This document shows, piece after piece, positions 22,968-30,694 of a stretch of 40,116 nucleotides of DNA. The notes under the pieces were generated by a model. That model was given only the letters and a program-made list of their open reading frames with translations, ran no database searches and had not been told where the DNA came from. The position numbers and the translations under genes are program-made. The first letter of the stretch is position 1, and each line of letters opens with the position of its first letter. The stretch covers positions 1 to 40,116 of IMG/VR virus record IMGVR_UViG_3300018018_000453. One strand, 5' to 3'. Origin of the DNA: a virus.

Positions 22968-23829
22968 AGAATCCGAAGAAGGAATCGGGGATGAAGGAGG
23001 CGTCAGGGTTGATGCACCTAGTGATCAAGTCTTGGGAGAGGAATGCGGTTTCATCCTCGGTAAATTCAGCTTCGAACTCTCGCCGGAAACGGTCCGTAGG
23101 CATGCTGCGGCGCATCTCTTCAATGAACTCGGGCTTCGCCAGTTTGGCTTTCACGACGTCTTCCCAGGTTATGTGGTGCTTCGAGAAGTCGGGGTTCTGT
23201 GAGAACTTGTAGAAGACCGTGTTCTTGCCCCAGGGAGTGGAGCTCGTGATCAGACTGCCGTCGGTGGTTTGAAGCATCGGGTAAAGAACGTTGAAGAACA
23301 TCAACTCGTCGTCACGGAAGAAGGCCGCCTCATCGCAAAGTACCTCGGCGGCCGAATATCCCCTGAGTAGGTTCGGGCTGTTAGGCAACGCCACGATGCG
23401 GGACCCATTCTTGAAACGGATGGTGGTCCGCTGAACCTTGCCGAGGGCCTCTCGGCGCACGGGCTTGGGGATATTGTAGATGAAGTCCTGAATCTTATCC
23501 ATCATGATCATGCTTTGTCGGAGGCCTGGAGCCACGATCAACCGGAGGGTCCCTGGGAATTGGAGGCAGCGCTGGATCATTCGGGCAGCAAGTGTGGTGC
23601 TCTTGCCACTCTGGCGCGACCAGCACACATAGATCCGCTTGGACTCGTCTTTGAGGAGTTTCTCCTGGTACGGGGTCGGGTTGAACTTCAAATAAATTTG
23701 GCAGAACTTTACAGGATCCTTGACGATTGCCTGGTCGAGAGTCTGCGGGACTGTTGGGTCGTCGGGGTGTCCGTCCTCGGCCGCACGCTTTGCTTCAACT
23801 TTCTTTTCGAGTTTTCTTCGCAAGGCCAT
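22966..23829 (-). CDS. Terminase large subunit, ATPase domain as a separate ORF
   Basis: The 287-aa product is a packaging ATPase. The Walker A motif SRQSGKST is at 71-78 and Walker B VLCDEA at about 163-168, followed by the C-motif SSTPWG (about 196-201). The sequence then runs to FEAEFTEDETAFLSQDLI...CINPD, the usual link to the nuclease domain. Instead of entering the nuclease it stops at TAA after FGF. Classical terminases continue directly into 'YLGVDLG', which here opens a separate ORF. GGAGT precedes the ATG, which overlaps the small-terminase-like gene by 35 bases. Confidence 0.9.
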   Translation of the reverse strand: MALRRKLEKKVEAKRAAEDGHPDDPTVPQTLDQAIVKDPVKFCQIYLKFNPTPYQEKLLKDESKRIYVCWSRQSGKSTTLAARMIQRCLQFPGTLRLIVAPGLRQSMIMMDKIQDFIYNIPKPVRREALGKVQRTTIRFKNGSRIVALPNSPNLLRGYSAAEVLCDEAAFFRDDELMFFNVLYPMLQTTDGSLITSSTPWGKNTVFYKFSQNPDFSKHHITWEDVVKAKLAKPEFIEEMRRSMPTDRFRREFEAEFTEDETAFLSQDLITRCINPDASFIPDSFFGF

Positions 23830-24424
23830 CAGCGTCTACTCCTAACTCTTCCAGGAGGGTGTCAACGAAGGCGTCATCCTGGTCTTTGAGAATGGCCAGT
23901 TCTGTGCGCATGAGGCCGTTGGTAACGCGAAGCGCCAGCAACCGTGACTCGGCATCCGTGGCTGCGCCCTCGGTCTTGCTGTAGGTTACTGCCTCTTGGA
24001 CGGCCTGCCAAGCGAGCTCCTCGAGGTCGTCCCGGTGCTCTGCCCCAGGAAGTCTCGGTCCCTTCTCAGCCTTCATAGGAACCTTGCTGACTTGCCTGGA
24101 CATTCGGACGCGGATGATGTACTGCTTCGCTAGGTTGCTTAGAGCTTCAAGGTGTGTGGCACCCGAGGAATGTTCTTCGTTCCACACGCGTTCCACCTCT
24201 GCCTTTACCATCTTACGCACATAACCGCTAGGAGTAAGCCTCTCCTTCATCGCTTGCGTCACGATGAAAGCATGGTATTTCTTTCCCACCCGGAAACTAA
24301 CCCGATCGCCCACCCGGGGGCGGCCGAGACGGCTAATTCTGTCTGACACAGACGTTTTGCTGTCAGACAAAAGTTCTCTTTGTTCATTTTTCGCTTGCTC
24401 TAAGCTGCGCTTTGAGAGACTCAT
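23795..24424 (-). CDS. Small-terminase candidate with ribbon-helix-helix-like domain
   Basis: The longer frame begins at 24604, but the ATG at 24424 overlaps the preceding stop (ATGA) and gives a 209-aa product. A segment at residues about 40-80 (VSFRVGKKYHAFIVTQAMKERLTPSGYVRKMVKAEVERV) matches the pattern of an RHH or similar DNA-binding fold. The second half is a series of helices (LEELAWQAVQEAVTYSK, ESRLLALRVTNGLMRTELAILKDQDD), as in small terminases that form rings. It lies directly before the ATPase gene, where the small subunit is expected. The assignment is from position and layout. Confidence 0.65.
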   Translation of the reverse strand: MSLSKRSLEQAKNEQRELLSDSKTSVSDRISRLGRPRVGDRVSFRVGKKYHAFIVTQAMKERLTPSGYVRKMVKAEVERVWNEEHSSGATHLEALSNLAKQYIIRVRMSRQVSKVPMKAEKGPRLPGAEHRDDLEELAWQAVQEAVTYSKTEGAATDAESRLLALRVTNGLMRTELAILKDQDDAFVDTLLEELGVDADGLAKKTRKES

Positions 24425-24819
24425 TCGTCGCCTTGACCTCGTCGAGTAGGACTTGGATATCTCGTCACTGCCTTCTCCACTTTCTTGGCGGCTTTCTCCA
24501 CTTTCTTGGCTGCGACCATGACGTTGTTGGCCACGGCGACCGCGTACATCGCGGTTGGCGCGATGATTGTGGCCATGCCAAGCCGAGGATCCTTGAACCT
24601 GCACGCCAAGTACCAGGCGATGCCTAGGATGGCGGCCGGGACGACGACCAGTTTCAGAAGGAACGCGACCGGTGAGAATGGGCCACCCAGCAACAGTACG
24701 ATTGAATTGGCTTCAATCCCTCGCCCGGTGCTGACTGCAATCCACGTGGATACAACGTCTGCCAGGTTGAGGGCTAGAAGGCTGATTGCGAGAATGATTA
24801 GAATCCCTGATTTCTTCAT
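24421..24819 (-). CDS. DUF5658-like membrane protein
   Basis: A 132-aa protein with three or four membrane segments. The start LNLADVVSTWIAVSTGRGIEANSIVLLL...FLLKLVVVPAAILGIAWYLACRF matches the DUF5658 pattern ('N..D...T......G..E.N....ll......  lK'). The C-terminus is cytoplasmic and basic, with a 21-base repeat giving KKVEKAAKKVEKAV. It overlaps its neighbours by one and four bases. DUF5658 proteins are of unknown function and common in archaea and bacteria; here the gene is embedded before the terminase genes. Confidence 0.7.
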   Translation of the reverse strand: MKKSGILIILAISLLALNLADVVSTWIAVSTGRGIEANSIVLLLGGPFSPVAFLLKLVVVPAAILGIAWYLACRFKDPRLGMATIIAPTAMYAVAVANNVMVAAKKVEKAAKKVEKAVTRYPSPTRRGQGDE

Positions 24820-25319
24820 CAGGGTCGCCGGCGCAATAAGTAGAGGCTTGTGGCGAGAGCGGAGAACGCCATCACACCAATCCCGCTAAATTCAGAGGCC
24901 GGCTGCACGTTGTCTGGAAGCATGAACACGACTATGGCCCCGTCCCCGTCGACGGTCACGTTCGCGTAGGAAATGGAAACACCATACGCACCCGTCCCGG
25001 TCACGTGGATGTTGTTTGTGGCCAACCAGAGGGTCTGGTTTGAGGCGGTCCCGAACGGAAAGAATAGTATCGTATAGCTCCCCAAGGGAACAGCCGCGCT
25101 CGAGGGAAGCATTGTGGCCGGGTCGTCTGACATGCAGTATGGGCCACCGTGTTCGTTCTGGACGCCGCTAAGAAAGCATGCGTAGCCTTTGTTCCCGTTG
25201 GAGAAGAATTGAACCGTCGCGGTTCCGGATTGGTTGCCGGGCTGTAGAATCCCGACCGATATGGCCCCCACTAGGGTGAGAGCGGCCACGGTGACGACTA
25301 ACCATCTTCTTCGAATCAT
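24819..25319 (-). CDS. Exported, C-terminally anchored surface protein
   Basis: 166 aa. The N-terminus (RRRWLVVTVAALTLVGAISVGIL) is a signal or anchor peptide, the middle is a beta-rich extracellular domain with two Cys (YACFLSG...GPYCMSD), and the end is SEFSGIGVMAFSALATSLYLLRRR. That tail has the short acidic-Phe motif, membrane helix and Arg cluster of PEF-CTERM-like sorting signals seen in archaea with archaeosortases. An exported surface product in a virion operon suggests a change in the infected cell's envelope. Start overlaps the 55-aa gene by ATGA. Confidence 0.65.
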   Translation of the reverse strand: MIRRRWLVVTVAALTLVGAISVGILQPGNQSGTATVQFFSNGNKGYACFLSGVQNEHGGPYCMSDDPATMLPSSAAVPLGSYTILFFPFGTASNQTLWLATNNIHVTGTGAYGVSISYANVTVDGDGAIVVFMLPDNVQPASEFSGIGVMAFSALATSLYLLRRRP

Positions 25320-25483
25320 GGCTTTCCTTCCTTCACTGTTTGCATCGGTACCTTCAGGACGCGGGCGAGTGCGACAAGTTCCTGCAGGAGAAGCATCACG
25401 GCGGTGAGAGTTTCAGCGGTGATGGGAATTTTGATGGTTATGGTGCGCGGTCCCTGTTTTCGCCGGTGCCTCTTCGCCAACAT
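25316..25483 (-). CDS. Small basic helical protein
   Basis: The 55-aa ORF starts with ATG at 25483, four bases after the upstream 165-aa gene's stop, and ends at a TGA overlapping the next ATG. The N-terminus is basic (AKRHRRKQGPR), then TITIKIP and a hydrophobic helix (TAVMLLLQELVALARVLKV). The strand plus helix order weakly resembles a RHH half. Tight packing on both sides makes it likely real. Confidence 0.55.
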   Translation of the reverse strand: MLAKRHRRKQGPRTITIKIPITAETLTAVMLLLQELVALARVLKVPMQTVKEGKP

Positions 25484-25486
25484 TGG

Positions 25487-25984
25487 TCACTGGATTACTT
25501 TGGTGATTTCTTCAACGAGCTTGCAGGTGCCTTCGCGTGCCCATTTCTTGGGAACTTTGTCGACGCCACCGCTATCCTCGTGCGGCTTCCCGTTCCTGAA
25601 GACGATAACCCGGTCGACCTGGTACGTGTCTTGGCTAGCCCTGGTCATCTTCCTGGGCAATTTTACGGCGACCGTGAGGCGTTGAACTCTTGCAATCCAA
25701 GCGACGGGGATGGCGTCGTAATAGTCGGGGCGCCCCGACGTGGTTTCACCGGCAATGATCAGGTAAAGCACCCAGGGGTATTCAGGGTCTGGAACGCAGT
25801 CCCAGACTGTGCCCTGTGTTTCCTTCCGGGTCGAATAGTAATCCGGCCGCACATCAGGGTCGTTCGTCACCCTGCAGGCGTCATGCCAGACAACGAGAAC
25901 TCGGTCCCCCTTCTGGAGCTCCTGAATTTCATCAGCAATAGTGGCCGCCCTCTGGGAAGCCTGGTTGAGGTCTTTACCGACCAA
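25487..25984 (-). CDS. Hypothetical protein with SH3-like beta domain
   Basis: 165 aa. After a short helix (ASQRAATIADEIQELQ) comes GDRVLVVWHDACRV, then a strand-rich stretch containing TQGTVWDCVPDPEYPWVLYLIIAGE and PVAWIARVQRLTVAV. This order suggests an SH3-like barrel. It overlaps the zinc protein upstream by 11 bases. A nucleic-acid or protein contact role is conceivable. No family recognised. Confidence 0.6.
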   Translation of the reverse strand: MVGKDLNQASQRAATIADEIQELQKGDRVLVVWHDACRVTNDPDVRPDYYSTRKETQGTVWDCVPDPEYPWVLYLIIAGETTSGRPDYYDAIPVAWIARVQRLTVAVKLPRKMTRASQDTYQVDRVIVFRNGKPHEDSGGVDKVPKKWAREGTCKLVEEITKVIQ

Positions 25985-26186
25985 CCGTCTTCTCTTCCTT
26001 CATAATGTATTTCCGTGTCTGTTCCTCAGAACCGAGATGTTGGCACGTCTTGCAGACCCAAACGGTGATGTGGCCTTTCGGCGTCTCCACATCTCTCTTC
26101 TGGGCATGGGCTTCGTCGACAACGGACTCGCATATTCCGCAGACTACGAGGGGTTGGCTCCCCAGGGATTCATTGCTTCGACTCAT
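25974..26186 (-). CDS. Small zinc-ribbon protein
   Basis: 70 aa with CGIC and CKTC separated by about 27 residues, giving one standard zinc ribbon. The loop contains a strand TPKGHITVWVC. It overlaps both neighbours (11 and 17 bases), so it is part of the same operon. Role unknown; probably a small transcription or assembly factor. Confidence 0.65.
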   Translation of the reverse strand: MSRSNESLGSQPLVVCGICESVVDEAHAQKRDVETPKGHITVWVCKTCQHLGSEEQTRKYIMKEEKTVGR

Positions 26187-26466
26187 TGCGTTTCCGTTCC
26201 ATCAATTCTTTCTTTGAAATGGAGACCTGCTTCCGTACTCTCACCGAGAGGTCTACGGAGAAGAAGTCGATGAATGCTACGAACCCGAAGACGGCGACGA
26301 CGATGGCGGCGACTAGGACGATGATGTACTCGGTCGCGCCCATGGCCGAGAATCCGTTCAGCACATGTCGGACCACGATGTACACGATAACGATTGGGAG
26401 AAGCAAGCCAGCTAGGACGCTGGTGATCCAGCGCTTCTCAACTGTAGTTTCGCTCAAGTCTTTCAC
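26170..26466 (-). CDS. Two-helix membrane protein
   Basis: 98 aa with two membrane segments (about 14-35 and 46-68), short lumenal loop and a basic cytoplasmic tail (VRKQVSISKKELMERKRNESK). GTG start. It overlaps both the zinc-ribbon gene and the 290-aa membrane gene. It could pair with the latter in a membrane complex. Holin-like function is possible but not shown. Confidence 0.6.
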   Translation of the reverse strand: MKDLSETTVEKRWITSVLAGLLLPIVIVYIVVRHVLNGFSAMGATEYIIVLVAAIVVAVFGFVAFIDFFSVDLSVRVRKQVSISKKELMERKRNESKQ

Positions 26467-27310
26467 GTAGCTTTCGAATTAGTTCTTCATGTTCCTGGTC
26501 GACTATCCGGGTTATCTCCGTAGATACCTGGGGCATTGCCTTTGGCAGGGGTGGAGGCGCAGGAGAGGGAGTCTGCCCCGGCGTCTCTTTCATGCGTATA
26601 GCAGGAATGTTTCGTAGGGCGGTTTTCTCGCTGTAGCCGGCTTCCTTCATGATCTGGCGGGTCACGAGCAGGTTGACCAACGCAGATCTATACGCTAGGA
26701 AGAACAGGACGAACGAAATTGTGAGAGTGACGCCGTACCATTCAGGGATGATGAAGGGAATGCTGGGTTTCCAAGGATTTGCGAGCGTCACGCAGCCCAG
26801 GTTGAGGCCGCCACAGGTCCACGCGTGGCTGTTCAGGGCGTAGTTTCCGGCGTTGAATATCGGAGCGAAGAAGAAGTACGCAAAGTCCTGGATGGTGAGG
26901 GCCCAGGGGTAGCTGGCCATGGACGTGAAGAGCAGGTACCGCTTGCGGTAGTAGAGCATGCGGTTGAATTTCAGGAAACCAATCCCGAATGTGATACAGA
27001 ATATTGTGAAGCCTAAGAAAAGATGATAGCTGGAGTAGAGGCCTCCCAGGAAGGAGTACCATTGAACCTTACCGTTCACTGCGCCCGGGATCCCAAGCAG
27101 GAACCCGATGCCGATCACTGCTTCAAACCAGCCGTAGCCGACGGCCCAGCAGGTGGTTAGGAAGATCATGCTGAGAGTTTCGAGGTGGGCGTCCATGACG
27201 TCGGCAACGGCGCCCTTTGTTGCACCAAAAATGTGGATGACAGCGGACCGCCTAGTGGAGCTCACTTTTCTGTCGACCGCTGTCAAAATTTCCTTAACGT
27301 AGTTCCTCAA
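26438..27310 (-). CDS. Multi-pass membrane protein
   Basis: 290 aa with about five to six membrane helices between residues 45 and 215 (for example LSMIFLTTCWAVGYGWFEAVIGIGFLL, YHLFLGFTIFCITFGIGFL, VTLTISFVLFFLAYRSALVNLL). An extracellular loop with two Cys (HAWTCGGLNLGCVTL) follows the middle helices. The tail is cytoplasmic, Pro-rich, ending in a charged helix (EHEELIRKLRERLERN). No known family. It is the largest membrane protein of the viral block and may act in virion release, superinfection exclusion or membrane remodelling; these are guesses. Confidence 0.7.
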   Translation of the reverse strand: MRNYVKEILTAVDRKVSSTRRSAVIHIFGATKGAVADVMDAHLETLSMIFLTTCWAVGYGWFEAVIGIGFLLGIPGAVNGKVQWYSFLGGLYSSYHLFLGFTIFCITFGIGFLKFNRMLYYRKRYLLFTSMASYPWALTIQDFAYFFFAPIFNAGNYALNSHAWTCGGLNLGCVTLANPWKPSIPFIIPEWYGVTLTISFVLFFLAYRSALVNLLVTRQIMKEAGYSEKTALRNIPAIRMKETPGQTPSPAPPPLPKAMPQVSTEITRIVDQEHEELIRKLRERLERNYS

Positions 27311-27316
27311 AGAAAC

Positions 27317-27742
27317 CTACACCTCGTCGAGAGGATAGGCGCATTGAGAACAGAACTTCGATGCTGCTTCCCAGATCGGCGCATTACAGTTCGGGCAGGA
27401 CCCGTACACTGGGCGCCTCTGAGCTTTCATGGGTTGCTTTTCGGGTGGCGCGAGAGTCGGAGCTACATCTCGTGGCACTTCCGTGGGTTCTGGGACCATG
27501 GTTGCGGGTCCTGATGGTGGGACCAGGGTGACGCTTTCCCGGGAAGGCTTGAAGAAATCAAGCGCCTGTTGGACCGCGGCCACCTTGGCATCGGTCATAG
27601 TGAGGTCGATGATTTCGTTCAGGTACTTCTCGCGCAGCTGCTGAACACGGATACGGAACTCGGCTGCTTCGCCTTGGAACTCAGCCATGAACCGTTGCCG
27701 CATGACCGCAAGCTTCGCTATGACATTATTTTCACTTGCCAA
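27317..27742 (-). CDS. Coiled-coil protein with C-terminal zinc ribbon
   Basis: 141 aa: an N-terminal coiled coil (about 5-65, RQRFMAEFQGEAAEFRIRVQQLREKYLNEI), a Pro/Thr-rich linker (80-110) and a terminal ribbon with CPNC and CSQC. AGGTGAAT stands before the TTG at 27742. The architecture resembles archaeal adaptor proteins that bind membranes or nucleic acid. The gene lies between two membrane-protein genes. Confidence 0.65.
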   Translation of the reverse strand: MASENNVIAKLAVMRQRFMAEFQGEAAEFRIRVQQLREKYLNEIIDLTMTDAKVAAVQQALDFFKPSRESVTLVPPSGPATMVPEPTEVPRDVAPTLAPPEKQPMKAQRRPVYGSCPNCNAPIWEAASKFCSQCAYPLDEV

Positions 27743-27760
27743 ACAAATTCACCTGCCTAT

Positions 27761-27780
27761 CTACAATTGTAGAATTGTAG
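27761..27780. repeat. Twelve-base palindrome with a half-site repeat
   Basis: CTACAATTGTAG at 27761-27772 is a perfect palindrome and AATTGTAG follows at 27773-27780. It sits in the 42-base gap upstream of the zinc-ribbon gene, next to its Shine-Dalgarno. Could be an operator within the operon. Confidence 0.5.
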
Positions 27781-27784
27781 AAAT

Positions 27785-28036
27785 CTACTGTTGCGACTTG
27801 ACGCCGAAGTAATACCCAATTACGGTCCCAGTCAACGGGAGAACTTCTGCAAGCACTTGCAGTGCGCTTGCGGGGACGATCGCGATCGCAACGCCGGCGA
27901 TTCCCAAAGTCCCACCGACAAAGACGAGAGCGAGGATACCCTGTATGTCCCGTGGGTTTCCTACTCCTGTACCCGCCTGAGGGGCTGCAGCATCAACCGG
28001 CGCCGTAGCCGTGGGAGCTGGAGGATTTTCTGCCAT
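27785..28036 (-). CDS. Holin-like small membrane protein
   Basis: 83 aa. The first 28 residues are Ala/Pro-rich, followed by two membrane segments (ILALVFVGGTLGIAGVAIAIV and VLPLTGTVIGYYFGV). Strong GAGGTGAT lies nine bases before the ATG. Size and topology are like type II holins and similar peptides next to Dam-type methylase genes in other viruses. Function is inferred from topology only; no endolysin is seen. Confidence 0.6.
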   Translation of the reverse strand: MAENPPAPTATAPVDAAAPQAGTGVGNPRDIQGILALVFVGGTLGIAGVAIAIVPASALQVLAEVLPLTGTVIGYYFGVKSQQ

Positions 28037-28042
28037 GCGATA

Positions 28043-28837
28043 TCACCTCGTTTTGTAATTGCGAATTATCAACTGTCTCAGTCGTGGCCGCTTCTCCCCA
28101 GCTGCGACTTTGGCGGTGGCCATCTGCGTGTCCACCTTGGTTACCCGGTAACCGCGGTAGAGTTTGCGGACCTGGGGACGGTCGTTCAAGGTTAGAAGCC
28201 ACTTGGCCTCAACCTTGGCAAGAATCTTGGCCAGGTCTTCGTGGTCCCATGTTGTGAATTGGGGGCCACGCGACCGATACTTCGTAGCACCGTAGTACGG
28301 TGGGTCGATGAAGAAGAATGTGTCCGGCCCATCCCAGTTCTTGATGCAGCGGCGGAAGTCCAGGCAATCGATGTAGACCTTCCGTAACCTGTCCGAGACT
28401 GCGAGGATTAGCGGTAGGCCGTTCTCAAGGCGCATTGATTCACTAGTGTGAAGAGCGAAACGCCACCCCTTCTCCGGGTGGCCGAAGAAGCTGGCTCTGA
28501 GAAGGAACCAGAATTTTGCCGCACGCTGCACATCGCTACCTTTCAACCCGCTACTTTTGACCTCTCGCTGCAACCGTTCATACCAAACGCGGCTGTACGG
28601 AATCGCGCGGGCCGTTCTGATTAAGAGCCTTGGGCGGGTCTTGATTACGCGCATCAGGTTTGCGAGTTCGCCATCTAGATCGTTCCAAACTTCTACATTG
28701 CTCGGGGGTTTAGACAGGAGAAGGTTGCCGGCGCCTCCGAAAACCTCGCAGTAGGTTTCAATGTTCCTCGGGATTAGGCGTAAAAGCGTCTTGACCAGCA
28801 GGGCCTTCCCGCCCATGTAGCAAAATGCCGGCCGCAC
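28043..28837 (-). CDS. dam: Dam-type (D12 class) DNA adenine-N6 methyltransferase
   Basis: 264 aa with all class motifs in D12 order: N-terminal FCYMGGKALL, CEVFGGAGNLLL (33-37), WNDLDGELANL and FFIDPPYYGATKYR (DPPY at 178-181). The C-terminus holds the expected NDRPQVRKLYRGY. This class methylates adenine, often in GATC. No cognate endonuclease is adjacent, so it is probably a solitary viral methylase for host-defence evasion or timing. GTG start with GGTG near it; an in-frame ATG lies seven codons later. Confidence 0.9.
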   Translation of the reverse strand: MRPAFCYMGGKALLVKTLLRLIPRNIETYCEVFGGAGNLLLSKPPSNVEVWNDLDGELANLMRVIKTRPRLLIRTARAIPYSRVWYERLQREVKSSGLKGSDVQRAAKFWFLLRASFFGHPEKGWRFALHTSESMRLENGLPLILAVSDRLRKVYIDCLDFRRCIKNWDGPDTFFFIDPPYYGATKYRSRGPQFTTWDHEDLAKILAKVEAKWLLTLNDRPQVRKLYRGYRVTKVDTQMATAKVAAGEKRPRLRQLIIRNYKTR

Positions 28838-28899
28838 CTTTCACGAGCCTCATGGTCCCCTCAGTCTTTGACTGCGCGCGCATCGAAGAGCGAAAAAAT

Positions 28900-29178
28900 T
28901 CAGTTACGTTCTCTGACTTTGTTCTTGACGACGTTACCAAGGGATTCTGGAGTTTTTCGTTTTGTTAGGCCGAGAATTTCGAGCCGGTGGGACACCATGC
29001 TCATTGTGCGCCCGAGCTTTTGAGCAAGAATATGGTACGGTACCTTACCGTGAAACTCGCGAAGGACTTCGTCCTCCCAAGCTTTCCAAGGCCGGTGCTG
29101 AGGGTATTTCTTAGCCTCATCAAGGAGCGCTCGTCGGACATCCTCCGCGCTCAGGCGAATGGGCTCCAGATCTGGCAC
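28900..29178 (-). CDS. SANT/Myb-like DNA-binding protein
   Basis: 92 aa whose centre, RPWKAWEDEVLREFHGKVPYHILAQKLGRTMSMVSHRLEILGL, follows the Myb/SANT or GcrA-like pattern (W...ED..L.......  ...iA..LgRt...v..R...LGL). It starts at GTG 29178 one base after the metallophosphoesterase stop and so is coupled. It probably regulates viral or host transcription. A trihelical fold with basic tail supports DNA binding. Confidence 0.75.
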   Translation of the reverse strand: MPDLEPIRLSAEDVRRALLDEAKKYPQHRPWKAWEDEVLREFHGKVPYHILAQKLGRTMSMVSHRLEILGLTKRKTPESLGNVVKNKVRERN

Positions 29179-29179
29179 G

Positions 29180-29998
29180 TTAGGCCCTCACAGGTTGTGA
29201 GATTCCGAGAGGTGTAGGATACCTGATGCAATCGAAGGTGACTGAGTCCTTTGCGAAACGCCCTATGACTGCGCCGATTTCGGGAATCATCTTGTCGGGG
29301 TCCTTCATGATCTGGAAGTCTGTTTGGCCTTCCCAGCCGGGGCATAGCACCACGTGGAAATCTTTGCCGTCGTGCCACATGGTTCGCATGTGGAGCCAGC
29401 GGTGTGAGTGGCCGCAGATTATTCCTTCAATTTCGGGGAGCTTTTTTCTTGCAATTGCTTCCTGGGCGAATGTGCGACGCCTGCCCATCACGAGCTCAAG
29501 GTAGATGTAGGCTGTTGTCGAGCCGTGATAGATTCTGAAACTATGACCTGCAAATACAAAGATCCCGGTTGTCCCAAAGAAATGCCCGCCGAGGTCCGAG
29601 CAAATTTTCTGATTCAACTCCAAGTATAGTTGACCGTAGCTCGTAGACCCTATGAGACCGAAAACCGTTGTGCGAGCTTTTCTAGGAATCATTCGGAGGA
29701 GCGTAAGAGCACAGTCGCATTGCTCGTTCAAATCCTCTATGACGGATTCGTTTCTGTGACCCGTTCCGCCGTTGATTATGTCCCCGAGCAGGAAGATTAC
29801 GTCAGGTTTGATTTTGTCGAGCTTTTTGCAGAAGTGCACCCAGTAGTCCCAGAGCGCAATTTGCACATTATTCATTGCAGGGACGTGGGTAACAGGTTCC
29901 TTGCTTCTGAGTTCGCAGTCCGGATGCCAGAGTCCCCACCTCGACCCGATGTGCAAGTCCGTGAGGAATAGAACTATTGTCTCCTTCTTTTTTCCCAA
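29180..29998 (-). CDS. Metallophosphoesterase-like protein with altered active site
   Basis: 272 aa of calcineurin-like layout: FLTDLHIGS (D14, H16), FLLGDII (G72, D73) and a late GHSH (196-199). The middle motif, normally GNHD/E, reads GSTS at 117-120, so the usual Asn and His are both missing. A His at about 158 (FRIYHGST) may take over. The protein could be a divergent phage phosphoesterase or a catalytically weak form. It is encoded from a TTG at 29998; the next gene follows after one base. Confidence 0.7.
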   Translation of the reverse strand: MGKKKETIVLFLTDLHIGSRWGLWHPDCELRSKEPVTHVPAMNNVQIALWDYWVHFCKKLDKIKPDVIFLLGDIINGGTGHRNESVIEDLNEQCDCALTLLRMIPRKARTTVFGLIGSTSYGQLYLELNQKICSDLGGHFFGTTGIFVFAGHSFRIYHGSTTAYIYLELVMGRRRTFAQEAIARKKLPEIEGIICGHSHRWLHMRTMWHDGKDFHVVLCPGWEGQTDFQIMKDPDKMIPEIGAVIGRFAKDSVTFDCIRYPTPLGISQPVRA

Positions 29999-30034
29999 TC
30001 ATCGCCCGCTCACTGTTCTCTTACGTTTGCGCAT

Positions 30035-30367
30035 TCAGAGCTTGAAGGAACGACGGTACCGTGGAGAAGCAAGAACTTCGCCACGTTCAACATCTAATGC
30101 ATCCGAGGTCAGAAGAGAAATTTTCTCCGAATGATCTTTATCTTCGAAGGCTGAAGTGAACAGTTCTCTCAGCTGAAGGGACAGTTCCCTACGCTCCTGC
30201 CAACTGTGTTCTCTTCTTTTGTTTCTTGCCAGCCTTGAAGGGCTCTGATTCCTTCTTAGCTCTAGTTTGCGTGCTTGATTGAGCGTTGGAATGCGTCTCC
30301 AATGCCAGAGATTAGAATTAGTAATGGGCAATCCAGTCCCCTCAGGGCGGCAGAAACAAACATCCAA
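30035..30367 (-). CDS. Hypothetical basic protein after the RHH gene
   Basis: 110 aa with a very basic N-terminal half (RKLELRRNQSPSRLARNKRREHSW) and a helical acidic end (RRELSLQLRELFTSAFEDKDHSEKISLLTSDALDVERGEVLAS). It begins 15 bases after the RHH stop, without a clear Shine-Dalgarno, and may start at an internal codon. The coding status is fair, not firm. No family recognised. Confidence 0.45.
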   Translation of the reverse strand: MDVCFCRPEGTGLPITNSNLWHWRRIPTLNQARKLELRRNQSPSRLARNKRREHSWQERRELSLQLRELFTSAFEDKDHSEKISLLTSDALDVERGEVLASPRYRRSFKL

Positions 30368-30382
30368 CGGAGGTTCCAGTAC

Positions 30383-30601
30383 TTAGGGGGTTGTGCGGAA
30401 ACGCCTGTTCACTTCCGCCATAAAACGCCCTTTTTCCGCCAGACCGTTCAACTCCCAATAGAACCCTAACAATATCTCAACCACCCGGCTAACGGACAAA
30501 TCTGAATCCTTAGCCACTCGTTCCAAAGCTTCAACGATGTCTTCGCGTAGGTAGAGGTGAAGTTCACGCTTCTGTCGGCTGCGCCGTGGCTCAACGGTCA
30601 T
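30383..30601 (-). CDS. Ribbon-helix-helix (CopG-like) regulator
   Basis: 72 aa: a basic start (RRSRQKRELHLYLREDIVEALERVAKDSDLSVSRVVEILLGFYWEL) has strand, helix, 'dLSvSrvVe' turn and second helix exactly as in RHH repressors. A basic C-terminus follows (EVNRRFRTTP). It is the first gene of the viral minus-strand block, a suitable place for the master regulator. It may autoregulate. Confidence 0.8.
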   Translation of the reverse strand: MTVEPRRSRQKRELHLYLREDIVEALERVAKDSDLSVSRVVEILLGFYWELNGLAEKGRFMAEVNRRFRTTP

Positions 30602-30694
30602 ACAGTAGAAATATACTGAACTGTGACTAACGCAATTTCATAGAAACTAACCCGAAAGTTGGCAACTTCGCATCTCTCGCTATCGGCGAAAAAT

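Noticed and set aside
23795-24604. 269-aa version of the small-terminase candidate
   Set aside because: The extra 60 residues are antisense-like low-complexity sequence overlapping the DUF5658 gene; the ATGA overlap at 24424 is the natural start.
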